64,000 bases of DNA from UBA2357 sp041916775 (GTDB lineage: Bacteria > Pseudomonadota > Gammaproteobacteria > Burkholderiales > Rhodocyclaceae). The notes below the pieces were generated by a model. The model was not told where the DNA came from. It was given only the letters and a program-made list of their open reading frames with translations, and searched no databases. The position numbers and the translations under genes were made by a program. Shown one piece after another: positions 51,209 to 59,090 of the stretch. The stretch's first letter is position 1; every line of letters begins with the position of its first letter. The stretch is taken from positions 124,001 through 188,000 of the forward strand of contig JAYRYZ010000003.1 in the NCBI GenBank assembly GCA_041916775.1, written 5' to 3'.

Positions 51209-51768
51209 ACGCCACGGGAGCGGCCGGGCTGGCCCCAGGCTGGCTGCGCGGGGTGACGCATTGCCCGTCGCCCAATTGTGACCCGCGCCCGGAGGGCGAA
51301 GTGGTGCGGCTGGTGGTCGTGCATGCGATCAGCTTGCCTCCTGATACCTTCGGCGGGCCGGGTGTTGAACAACTCTTCACCAACACACTGCCGGTCGGGT
51401 CGCATCCCTATTACGCAGGGATTGCCGGCCTGCGTGTCTCGGCGCATTTCTTCATCCGCCGGGACGGTCGAGTGGTCCAGTTCGTGCCGGTGCGCCTGCG
51501 TGCATGGCATGCGGGCCTGTCCATGTGGAGAGGGCGGGAGCGCTGCAACGATTTCTCGATCGGGATCGAACTGGAAGGCTGCGATACGCTGCCCTTTACT
51601 GCAGTGCAATACCGCAGGCTGACACGTCTGATCAGGCGCTTGCAGCGGCAGTTTCCCATCGAGGACATCGTGGGGCACGCGGATGTCGCCCCGGGGCGCA
51701 AGACCGATCCGGGGCCGCACTTCGACTGGCAGCGGCTGCGAAAAGGATTGCGGCATCGAACCCGATGA
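51205..51768 (+). CDS. ampD: 1,6-anhydro-N-acetylmuramyl-L-alanine amidase
   Basis: This 187-aa cytosolic zinc amidase recycles peptidoglycan by cleaving anhydro-muropeptides. Zinc ligands are H40, H158 and D168, and E122 (GIELEG) is the catalytic-region glutamate, all matching E. coli AmpD positions with a small offset. The start is GTG at 51205 overlapping the pilR stop, with GGGGATGGA just upstream. Loss of AmpD in other bacteria derepresses AmpC beta-lactamase; no ampR or ampC is in this window. Confidence 0.95.
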   Translation: MNATGAAGLAPGWLRGVTHCPSPNCDPRPEGEVVRLVVVHAISLPPDTFGGPGVEQLFTNTLPVGSHPYYAGIAGLRVSAHFFIRRDGRVVQFVPVRLRAWHAGLSMWRGRERCNDFSIGIELEGCDTLPFTAVQYRRLTRLIRRLQRQFPIEDIVGHADVAPGRKTDPGPHFDWQRLRKGLRHRTR

Positions 51769-52232
51769 GGTCCTGGGCGCGCGTCGATCCGTGTCTCGAA
51801 GGGCATCAATTTGCAAAAAAACAACAGTGCAGATCGGGCTGACACATTGCGACGAATGCAAGTCGTGGCAAGGGATTCAGCCGAATGTAACGACCCCGGT
51901 AACACTTCCGTAGCCAGGGCGGATTGACATTAATCAAACAAATCAATAGAGTGCGGATCAACAGCGCGCTCGTTAGCGGTTTGACGCGCTTTTTCAACAG
52001 GGTGCGGCGCTGAATTTTCCGTCAGCGTTTGTCCACATGGCCGCTCGCACCGCGGGATTCGTTGTCTGGTTGCGGCAACGAATTGAACACCACTGAAGAC
52101 CGATACCCCCTGCCTGTCCGGCGCATATGTTGCATTGCCGGGCGACCTTCGCCCAAACGGGAAGAAAACTCGTACTCGCCTCTGGCGTGGTATGGGAATG
52201 GCTGGCGGCTTGCGGTACAGCATGGAGGAACC
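51769..52232. other. 464-bp gap: promoter and long leader of the transglycosylase
   Basis: No convincing gene lies here. The segment is more AT-rich than its surroundings around 51820-52010. It contains a good promoter at 51924-51952, followed by a leader of about 275 bases with several short inverted repeats, among them AGCGCG/CGCGCT (51963-51968 with 51985-51990) followed by a T-run. I did not recognise a known riboswitch class. Confidence 0.6.
51924..51952 (+). promoter_or_regulatory. Sigma70 promoter upstream of the transglycosylase gene
   Basis: A perfect TTGACA (51924-51929) and TAGAGT (51947-51952) are exactly 17 bases apart. Transcription from it would give a 5' leader of roughly 275 bases before the start codon at 52233. 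Confidence 0.65.
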
Positions 52233-53045
52233 ATGAGCAAAGCAACACGCAACACACCGCTCGCGGAGCGGTCCGGGCTGACCGTGATCCGGTTGGTTCA
52301 TGGCAGTCTGTTTGCCGCCGGTGTTCTGGCTGTGGTCCATCAGGGTTTTCAGCATCGTGATGTTCAACGGGTGACGTTTGCCGACACCGGCATGACAGCG
52401 ACTGTGGCGTCCCGAGTGCTCGAGAATCCCCATCCGCCCACTCTGGCGCCGATCGCCAGCATTGAGGTCGATAGCGGTGCCCCGACCGGTACCGTCGAGC
52501 AGGCTCAAAAGGTCGAGAAGTCGCTGAACCGCGTTGCAGCGTTGCCGCCGGTCTTTGCCTTGCCTTTCCCTGAGACGAAGCCGGATGGCGAGTTGTCGGC
52601 CGAAATGCAGCGCGTGCGTGACTGGGTCGCGAGCCGCTACAGGGTCTCGGATGTGATCCTCGAGCCGGTGCTGGCGCAGGCCGAGGACAGCGCGAACGCA
52701 GTGGGCCTCGACCCCTTGCTGATTGTGGCGGTGATGGCGATCGAGTCGGGCTTCAACCCTTTCGCCGAAAGCCGTCACGGTGCGCAGGGCCTGATGCAGG
52801 TGATCCCGCGCTATCACAAGGACAAGATCGGCCAGGATGCGCATGAAGATGCGTTGTTCGATCCGATCCTGAATGTACGCGTGGGTACGCAGGTGCTGGC
52901 GGAAGGCCTGCGCCGGTTCGGCACCATGCAGGGCGCTCTCCAGTATTACGCGGGTGCCCTCAAGGACCCGAACGCGGGTTACACAAAGAAGGTCCTGGCG
53001 CTCAAACAGCGCATCCGCACCGCTGCACGTCAGGGCGACGCCTGA
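52233..53045 (+). CDS. Lytic transglycosylase, SLT domain
   Basis: This 270-aa protein has an N-terminal membrane anchor (about 20-36), a linker of about 85 residues and a C-terminal SLT domain. The catalytic E171 lies in MAIESGFNPFAES, followed by GAQGLMQVIPRYH and the later NVRVGTQVLAEGLRRFG and ALQYYAGA. It cuts the glycan strand of peptidoglycan to 1,6-anhydro products, the source of AmpD substrates. The ATG at 52233 has a strong GGAGGAA site; upstream in-frame codons look non-coding. Confidence 0.9.
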   Translation: MSKATRNTPLAERSGLTVIRLVHGSLFAAGVLAVVHQGFQHRDVQRVTFADTGMTATVASRVLENPHPPTLAPIASIEVDSGAPTGTVEQAQKVEKSLNRVAALPPVFALPFPETKPDGELSAEMQRVRDWVASRYRVSDVILEPVLAQAEDSANAVGLDPLLIVAVMAIESGFNPFAESRHGAQGLMQVIPRYHKDKIGQDAHEDALFDPILNVRVGTQVLAEGLRRFGTMQGALQYYAGALKDPNAGYTKKVLALKQRIRTAARQGDA

Positions 53046-53116
53046 CCGGGCGTTCAGCCACCCGCTCGCCGCTGGTGCCGAGCGCGCAGGTGGGGGCGGG
53101 TTCCGGTGGCGTTGCG

Positions 53117-54274
53117 CTATCCGCGAAGTAGCCGCGCAATCCTTCCGGCGGCTTCCAGCAGTCGTTCCTCGCTCGTGGTGTAGGCAATGCGCAGGTGGCG
53201 GCGTGGCAGATGGTCGCCGAAATCCAGTCCCGGGGTGGTAGCGACGCCAGCCTCCTCGATCAATCGTCGCGCCAGCGCCTCACTGTCCTCCGCCATGCGC
53301 GAGATGTCCGCGTAGATGTAGAACGCACCCTGTGGCTCGGTGGCGATGATGAATCCCAGGCGCTGCAGCTCTGGCAACAGCGTGCTGCGGCGGTGCGCGA
53401 ACTCGTGGCGACGCGCCTCGAGCAATTCCAGCGTGGCAGGTGCGAAAGCCGCGAGTGCTGCATGCTGCGCCGGCGTCGAGGCGGAGATGAAGAAGTGCTG
53501 GGCGAGCTTTTCGATCTCGCGCACATATGCGTCGGGAGCGACCAACCAACCCAGGCGCCAGCCTGTCATTCCGAAGTACTTCGAGAAGCTGTTCACCACG
53601 AAGATGTCGTCCATGTGGCTCAGTGCCGTACTGGACTCGACCCCGTACGTCAGCCCTTGATAGATCTCGTCGACGATCATCACCCCCCCGTGAGCGCGCA
53701 CCGTGCCGCCCAGGGCATCGAGCTCGTCCTGCGTCAGCAGTGTGCCGGTGGGGTTGGAGGGCGTGGCCACCATCAGGCCGCGGGTGCGCTCACTCCAGGC
53801 GGCGTCAACCTGCGCGCTTGTCGGTTGGAAGCGAGTCGTGGCATCGACCGGAAGCATCGTGGCGGTGCCTTCGAAGGTCCGTACCAGCTGACGGTTGCAC
53901 GGGTAGCTGGGATCGGGCATCAGCCAGACGTCGCCCGGGTCGGTGGTCGCGGCAAGCGCGAGCATCAGCGCGCCAGAGGCGCCCGGGGTGATCGCGATGC
54001 GCTCCGGCGGGACATCTGCGCCGAAGCGGTCGTGGTAGAAGCGCGAAATCGCCTCGCGCAGCGCCGGTAGGCCGAGTGCGCTGGTATAGGGCACCTGGCC
54101 CTGGTCCAGGAAGCGCATCGCGGCTTCGATCATGGGGCGCGGGGTCGGAAAGTCCGGCTCGCCCACTTCCATGTGGATGATGTCGCGGCCCGCCGCTTCG
54201 AGCTCGCGTGCGCGGCGCAGCAACTCCATGACGTGGAAGGGCTGGATGTCCTGGCTTCGGCGGGAGATGTTCAT
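53117..54274 (-). CDS. Class I/II pyridoxal-phosphate aminotransferase
   Basis: This 385-aa fold-type I enzyme has PLP-site residues N174 (TPSNPTG), D202 and Y205 (VDEIYQG), the Schiff-base lysine K232 (NSFSKYFGMTGWRLGW) and a late arginine in LRIAYTTSEERL. It resembles the aspartate/aromatic aminotransferase group often annotated AspC or YfdZ-like; the amino acid pair is not determined by sequence. No operon partner is visible. Confidence 0.88.
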   Translation of the reverse strand: MNISRRSQDIQPFHVMELLRRARELEAAGRDIIHMEVGEPDFPTPRPMIEAAMRFLDQGQVPYTSALGLPALREAISRFYHDRFGADVPPERIAITPGASGALMLALAATTDPGDVWLMPDPSYPCNRQLVRTFEGTATMLPVDATTRFQPTSAQVDAAWSERTRGLMVATPSNPTGTLLTQDELDALGGTVRAHGGVMIVDEIYQGLTYGVESSTALSHMDDIFVVNSFSKYFGMTGWRLGWLVAPDAYVREIEKLAQHFFISASTPAQHAALAAFAPATLELLEARRHEFAHRRSTLLPELQRLGFIIATEPQGAFYIYADISRMAEDSEALARRLIEEAGVATTPGLDFGDHLPRRHLRIAYTTSEERLLEAAGRIARLLRG

Positions 54275-54318
54275 GGTGATCCAGTTGCAGTGGCTGTTGG
54301 GGATTGTGTCCCGGAATG

Positions 54319-54347
54319 CACGAAGCGCCGTCGTGCGGCGCTTCGTG
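54319..54347. terminator. Perfect 12-bp hairpin downstream of pckG
   Basis: CACGAAGCGCCG (54319-54330) pairs exactly with 54336-54347 across a five-base loop. There is no T-run on either side, so it may be a processing or stabilising hairpin rather than a classical terminator. Confidence 0.4.
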
Positions 54348-54371
54348 TGATGTTGCGATCGTGAGGTGCGA

Positions 54372-54392
54372 CGGGGCCGGTGTTCGGCCCCG
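54372..54392. terminator. Second GC-rich hairpin downstream of pckG
   Basis: CGGGGCCG (54372-54379) pairs with CGGCCCCG (54385-54392) across a five-base loop. It lies between the inverted-repeat element and the 54319 hairpin. No U-tract follows on the minus strand, so its role as a terminator is uncertain. Confidence 0.4.
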
Positions 54393-54409
54393 CCTTGTGC
54401 AATCGGCTC

Positions 54410-54554
54410 AGAGCCTGTGAATGAATCTGCTGCGCGAACCGATTGCTGCGTTGCTCATTCGCTCACTCCTCGCCTATCCATCCGATATGTCTCGTCGTTC
54501 GCTCGCTCGCGCCTTGCACTCGGCTCTGCTCGCGACGATTTCTTCACAAGCTCT
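54410..54554. repeat. MITE-like inverted-repeat element next to the pckG stop
   Basis: The 145-bp segment is bounded by imperfect inverted repeats: AGAGCCTGTGAA at 54410-54421 and TTCACAAGCTCT at 54543-54554 (11 of 12 match; 15 of 18 when extended inward). It encodes no plausible protein and its base composition and short CGCTCG-type repeats differ from the neighbouring genes. The right end abuts the pckG stop codon, sharing one base. It looks like a small non-autonomous mobile or dispersed repeat. I cannot see copies elsewhere in this window. Confidence 0.55.
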
Positions 54555-56401
54555 CAGTCGCCGCTGAGCGCCAGTTCGAACAGCTCGCGCTTGAGCACCA
54601 TCTGGCGCGGCAGACGGTCCTGGAGTTTGTCGAACCATTCCTTGTGCAAGGCCAGTTCCTGCTTCCAGGCGTCCGCATCCACCGTGGTGAGGGCATCGAA
54701 TTCGGCTTGGCTGACGTCGCTGCCGGCCCAGTCCAGGTCCTCGAACTTGGGCATCCAGCCCAGCGCGGTTTCCTTGGCGGCCACGCGGCCCTTGACGCGA
54801 TCGACGATCCACTTCAGCACGCGCATGTTCTCGCCGAAGCCTGGCCACATGAACTCGCCCTTCTCGTTCATGCGGAACCAGTTCACGCAGAAGATCTTGG
54901 GCGTGTGCTCGACGACATGCCCCATGCGCAGCCAGTGGTTGAAGTAGTCGCCCATGTGGTAGCCGCAGAAGGGGAGCATCGCGAACGGGTCGCGGCGCAC
55001 CACGCCCTGGGCGCCGAATGCCGCAGCGGTGGTTTCGGAGCCGAGCGTGGCGGCCATGTACACGCCGAAGTTCCAGTTGAAGGCCTGGTACACCAGCGGC
55101 ACGGTGGTGGCACGGCGCCCGCCGAAGATGAAGGCCGAAATCGGCACGCCTTCGGGGCTTTCCCAGTTGGGGTCGATGGACGGGCACTGTCCGGCCGGCG
55201 CGGTGAAGCGCGAGTTCGGATGCGCCGCCTTGCGGCCGGTCTCCTTGGCGATCTCGGGCGTCCAGTCCTTGCCTTGCCAGTCGATGAGGTGAGCGGGAGC
55301 TTCCTTGCTCATCCCTTCCCACCATACGTCGCCGTCGTCGGTGAGCGCGACGTTGGTGAAGATGATGTTTTCCTTCAACGTTGCCATCGCGTTGAAGTTG
55401 GTCTTCTCGGAGGTGCCGGGTGCGACGCCGAAGAAGCCGGCTTCCGGGTTGATCGCGTAGAACTTGCCGTCCTTGCCCGGCTTGATCCAGGCAATGTCGT
55501 CACCCACGGTGGTGATCTTCCAGCCATCGAAGGACTTGGGCGGGATCAGCATCGCGAAGTTGGTCTTGCCGCAGGCGGACGGGAAGGCGGCTGCGACGTA
55601 GGTCTTCTCGCCCTCGGGCGATTCGACGCCGAGGATCAGCATGTGCTCGGCGAGCCAGCCTTCGTCGCGCGCCATCGTCGAGGCGATGCGCAGCGCGAAG
55701 CACTTCTTTCCAAGCAGCGCGTTGCCTCCGTAGCCCGAGCCGTACGACCAGATCTCGCGCGTCTCGGGGAAGTGGACGATGTACTTGGTGGTCGGGTTGC
55801 ACGGCCAGCGGCTGTCCTTCTCGCCATGCGCGAGCGGTGCACCGACGGTGTGCACGCAGGGCACGAACTCGCCGTCGCTGCCGAGCACCTCGATCGCGCC
55901 ACGGCCCATGCGGGTCATGGTGCGCATGTTTGTGACCACATAGGGGCTGTCGGAGATCTCGATGCCGATGTGGGCGATCGGGCTGCCGAGCGGGCCCATC
56001 GAGAACGGGATGACGTACATCGTGCGGCCGTGCATGGACCCCTTGAACAGGTTGTTCAGGGTGCCGCGCATTACCGCGGGGTCTTCCCAGTTGTTGGTCG
56101 GGCCGGCGTCGACCTTGTCCTTCGAGCAGATGAAGGTGCGGTCCTCCACCCTTGCGACGTCGGACGGGTCGGAAAAGGCGAGGTAGGAATTCTTGCGCTT
56201 CTCAGGGTTCAGCTTGATCAGCATGCCGGACTCGACCATTTCGGCGCAGAGGCGGTCGTATTCTTCCTGAGAGCCGTCGCACCAGACGACACGATCGGGT
56301 TCGGTGAGCGCGGCGATTTCGCCAACCCACTTCTTCAACTCGGCGTGGCGGACATAATCAGGTGCAGCGGCAATGGCCGCCTCGGCGTGGCTTTGAGTCA
56401 T
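54554..56401 (-). CDS. pckG: Phosphoenolpyruvate carboxykinase (GTP)
   Basis: This 615-aa enzyme converts oxaloacetate and GTP to phosphoenolpyruvate, the entry step of gluconeogenesis from organic acids. It has the GTP-type P-loop FPSACGKTN with C277, K279 and T280, and the downstream DDIAWIKPGKDGKFYAINPEAGFFGVAPGT. The GTP-specific FNWNFGVYM is also present. It is divergent from maeB, which uses the neighbouring C4 metabolite. The inverted-repeat element follows immediately. Confidence 0.97.
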   Translation of the reverse strand: MTQSHAEAAIAAAPDYVRHAELKKWVGEIAALTEPDRVVWCDGSQEEYDRLCAEMVESGMLIKLNPEKRKNSYLAFSDPSDVARVEDRTFICSKDKVDAGPTNNWEDPAVMRGTLNNLFKGSMHGRTMYVIPFSMGPLGSPIAHIGIEISDSPYVVTNMRTMTRMGRGAIEVLGSDGEFVPCVHTVGAPLAHGEKDSRWPCNPTTKYIVHFPETREIWSYGSGYGGNALLGKKCFALRIASTMARDEGWLAEHMLILGVESPEGEKTYVAAAFPSACGKTNFAMLIPPKSFDGWKITTVGDDIAWIKPGKDGKFYAINPEAGFFGVAPGTSEKTNFNAMATLKENIIFTNVALTDDGDVWWEGMSKEAPAHLIDWQGKDWTPEIAKETGRKAAHPNSRFTAPAGQCPSIDPNWESPEGVPISAFIFGGRRATTVPLVYQAFNWNFGVYMAATLGSETTAAAFGAQGVVRRDPFAMLPFCGYHMGDYFNHWLRMGHVVEHTPKIFCVNWFRMNEKGEFMWPGFGENMRVLKWIVDRVKGRVAAKETALGWMPKFEDLDWAGSDVSQAEFDALTTVDADAWKQELALHKEWFDKLQDRLPRQMVLKRELFELALSGD

Positions 56402-56761
56402 GATTTACAGCTCTCCCGTGCTGTGATGCAAAACTTCGGCCGCCGGTCGATCCAGAAATGTGCATTTAGCACTGCCTGCAGGGCTGGCGGACTCTTCCAA
56501 GGGCACGCAGGTGGCGGCGGGGCCGAACCAGCGAAGGTTCGGGTTAACCGCAATCTGCGGAAACCCGCAATTGTGCCACGACGGCACCCTCATTGAGAAT
56601 GATATGGGCAAAAATTGGCTGAGCTTTTCATATTGCAAATACTCTTTTTGTAATGCGAAACGAGCGCGAGGGGAGTATGCTCTCGCCTCGACAACAAATG
56701 CCGCAGCGCAGGCCTGGCCCGGCCGGACGCCGCGATCTGAACCAAAAACCGGAGGACGACC
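56402..56761. other. 360-bp divergent intergenic region pckG-maeB
   Basis: No gene is evident. The part 56601-56660 is AT-rich and holds the inverted repeat listed at 56632-56654. It must carry the promoters of both genes, but no -35/-10 pair is good enough to name with confidence on either strand. The maeB start has a GGAGGA site at 56750-56755. Confidence 0.6.
56632..56654. promoter_or_regulatory. Inverted repeat, candidate operator between pckG and maeB
   Basis: ATTGCAAA (56632-56639) and TTTGTAAT (56647-56654) match as an inverted repeat at 7 of 8 positions with a 7-base spacer. It lies in the AT-rich core of the divergent promoter region. The binding protein is unknown. Confidence 0.4.
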
Positions 56762-59038
56762 ATGGATGAACTGATTCGCGCCGCAGCGCTCGACTACCAT
56801 CGCTACCCCAAACCCGGAAAGATCTCGGTCACGCCGACCAAGGTGCTCTCCAACCAGCGCGACCTGTCGCTGGCCTACTCGCCAGGCGTCGCCGCGGCCT
56901 GCGATGCGATCGTCGAAGACCCCGCAGAGGCCGCATCGCTCACCGCGCGCTCGAACCTGATCGGTGTCGTCACCAACGGCACAGCGGTGCTCGGCCTTGG
57001 CAATATCGGGCCGCTGGCGGCAAAGCCGGTAATGGAAGGCAAGGGCGTGCTGTTCAAGAAGTTCGCCGGCATCGATGTGTTCGACCTCGAGATCGCCGAA
57101 AACGATCCCGACAAGCTCATCGACATGATCGCCGCGCTCGAGCCGACCTTTGGCGGCATCAACCTCGAGGACATCAAGGCGCCCGAGTGCTTCTACATCG
57201 AGTCGAAGCTGCGCGAGCGGATGAAGATCCCGGTCTTCCACGACGACCAGCACGGTACTGCGATCGTGGTCGGCGCGGCGGTGCTGAACGGCCTGCACCT
57301 GCAGGGCAAGAAGCTCGACGAGGTGAAGCTGGTGACCTCAGGCGCCGGCGCCGCGGCGCTGGCCTGCCTGGACCTGCTGGTGATGCTCGGGATTCCGGTC
57401 GAGAACATCTGGGTCACCGACATCGAGGGTGTGGTGTATGAGGGGCGCACCACCTTGATGGACCCGATCAAGGCGCGCTACGCGAAGAAGACCGACGCGC
57501 GCAAGCTGGCGGAGATCATCGAGGGTGCCGACGTCTTCCTGGGGCTTTCTGCCGGCGGCGTGGTGAAGCGCGAGATGGTGGCGAAGATGGCGCCACGGCC
57601 GCTGGTGCTGGCGCTCGCCAATCCGGTTCCGGAGATTCTGCCGGACGAGGTCAAGGCGGTGCGCGACGACGCGATCATCGCCACCGGCCGCTCGGACTAT
57701 CCGAACCAGGTGAACAACGTGCTGTGCTTCCCGTTCATCTTCCGTGGCGCACTCGATGTGGGCGCGACCACCATCACCGACGAGATGAAGCTCGCCGCGG
57801 TCAAGGCGATCGCCGAGCTCGCGCGTGCCGAGCAGAGCGACATCGTCGCCGCGGCCTATGGCGAGCAGGTGTCGGGTTTCGGACACGAGTACATCATCCC
57901 GCGCCCCTTCGATCCGCGTCTGATCGTGAAGATCGCACCTGCGGTGGCCGAAGCCGGCATGGCATCCGGTGTCGCCACCCGTCCGATCACCGACTGGGAT
58001 GCCTATCGCGGGCAGCTCAACAATTTCGTGTGGCACTCCGGTCTGATCATGAAGCCGGTGTTCGCTGCGGCGAGGCAGAACCCGAAGCGCATCATCTTCG
58101 CCGAGGGCGAATCGGAGCGCGTGCTGCGGGCGGTGCAGACGGTGGTGGACGAGCGCCTCGCGCGCCCCATCCTCATCGGCCGCCCGGCGGTGATCAGCGC
58201 CAACATCGAGCGCTTCGGCCTGCGCCTGCGCCCCGAACTCGACTTCGAGCCGGTGAACCCGGACTCGGATCCGCGCTTCAAGGAGTTGTGGACGCACTAC
58301 CACCGCCTCACCGAGCGCGCCGGCGTGTCGGTGGATTATGCGAAGAAGGAAGTCTCGCGCCGTACCACCCTCATCGGCGCACTGCTGCTCAAGCTCGGCT
58401 ACGGCGAGGGCCTGATCTGCGGCACCTACGGCATGCACTCGCTGCATCTCAAGTTCATCGACAAGGTCATCGGTCGCAGGCAAGGGGTGGATAACTTCTA
58501 TACCCTCAACCTGCTGAGTCTGCCGGGTCGCACACTGTTCCTTGCCGACACCTATGTGAACTACGATCCGACACCCGAGCAGATCGTGGAAATGACCGTG
58601 CTCGCCGCCGAGGAGATGCTGCGCTTCGGCATCACGCCGCGAGTGGCGTTGCTGTCGCACTCGTCCTTCGGTACCGCAGACTCGCCCACCGCAGAGAAGA
58701 TGCGCAAGGCGCTGCAGATGCTGCACAGCCGCTACCCGGACCTTGAAGCCGAGGGTGAGATGCATGGCGACGCAGCCATCGACACCGACCTGCGCCTGCG
58801 CATTTTCCCCAACTCGCGCCTCAAGAGTGACGCCAACCTGTTGATCTTCCCCACCCTGGACGCGGCCAACATCGCCTTCAACCTGCTGAAGACTGCAGCC
58901 GGCGAGGGCATGACGATCGGGCCAATGCTGCTCGGGGCTGACAAGCCGGTGCACATCCTGACGCCGTCGGCGACGGTGCGACGCATCATCAACATGACCG
59001 CGCTCACCAGCGTGGAGGTCGCGCAGCGCAAGACTTGA
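56762..59038 (+). CDS. maeB: NADP-dependent malic enzyme fused to phosphotransacetylase-like domain
   Basis: This 758-aa protein has a malic enzyme part (about 1-425) that decarboxylates malate to pyruvate, with SLAYSPGVAAAC, GLGNIGPLAAKPVMEGKGVLFKKFAGIDVFDLE and FHDDQHGTAIVVGAAVLNGL. It continues into a phosphate-acetyl/butyryltransferase-like part (about 430-758), which in MaeB proteins acts as an acetyl-CoA-sensing regulatory module. The length is normal for the family. It is divergent from pckG, so both C4-to-C3 routes share one control region. Confidence 0.96.
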   Translation: MDELIRAAALDYHRYPKPGKISVTPTKVLSNQRDLSLAYSPGVAAACDAIVEDPAEAASLTARSNLIGVVTNGTAVLGLGNIGPLAAKPVMEGKGVLFKKFAGIDVFDLEIAENDPDKLIDMIAALEPTFGGINLEDIKAPECFYIESKLRERMKIPVFHDDQHGTAIVVGAAVLNGLHLQGKKLDEVKLVTSGAGAAALACLDLLVMLGIPVENIWVTDIEGVVYEGRTTLMDPIKARYAKKTDARKLAEIIEGADVFLGLSAGGVVKREMVAKMAPRPLVLALANPVPEILPDEVKAVRDDAIIATGRSDYPNQVNNVLCFPFIFRGALDVGATTITDEMKLAAVKAIAELARAEQSDIVAAAYGEQVSGFGHEYIIPRPFDPRLIVKIAPAVAEAGMASGVATRPITDWDAYRGQLNNFVWHSGLIMKPVFAAARQNPKRIIFAEGESERVLRAVQTVVDERLARPILIGRPAVISANIERFGLRLRPELDFEPVNPDSDPRFKELWTHYHRLTERAGVSVDYAKKEVSRRTTLIGALLLKLGYGEGLICGTYGMHSLHLKFIDKVIGRRQGVDNFYTLNLLSLPGRTLFLADTYVNYDPTPEQIVEMTVLAAEEMLRFGITPRVALLSHSSFGTADSPTAEKMRKALQMLHSRYPDLEAEGEMHGDAAIDTDLRLRIFPNSRLKSDANLLIFPTLDAANIAFNLLKTAAGEGMTIGPMLLGADKPVHILTPSATVRRIINMTALTSVEVAQRKT

Positions 59039-59090
59039 GCGCTTCCACGTGGCATCATGCGCACGGTGACCGGGTAGGGGGCGTGCCGAC

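Noticed and set aside
51953..52232. A c-di-GMP or other riboswitch in the transglycosylase leader
   Set aside because: I compared it by eye with the GEMM-I core and saw no match; only short hairpins are present. It is kept as an unexplained leader instead.
54443..56596. A 717-codon plus-strand frame opposite pckG
   Set aside because: pckG matches its family along its whole length on the minus strand; the plus frame has no domain and also runs through the inverted-repeat element.
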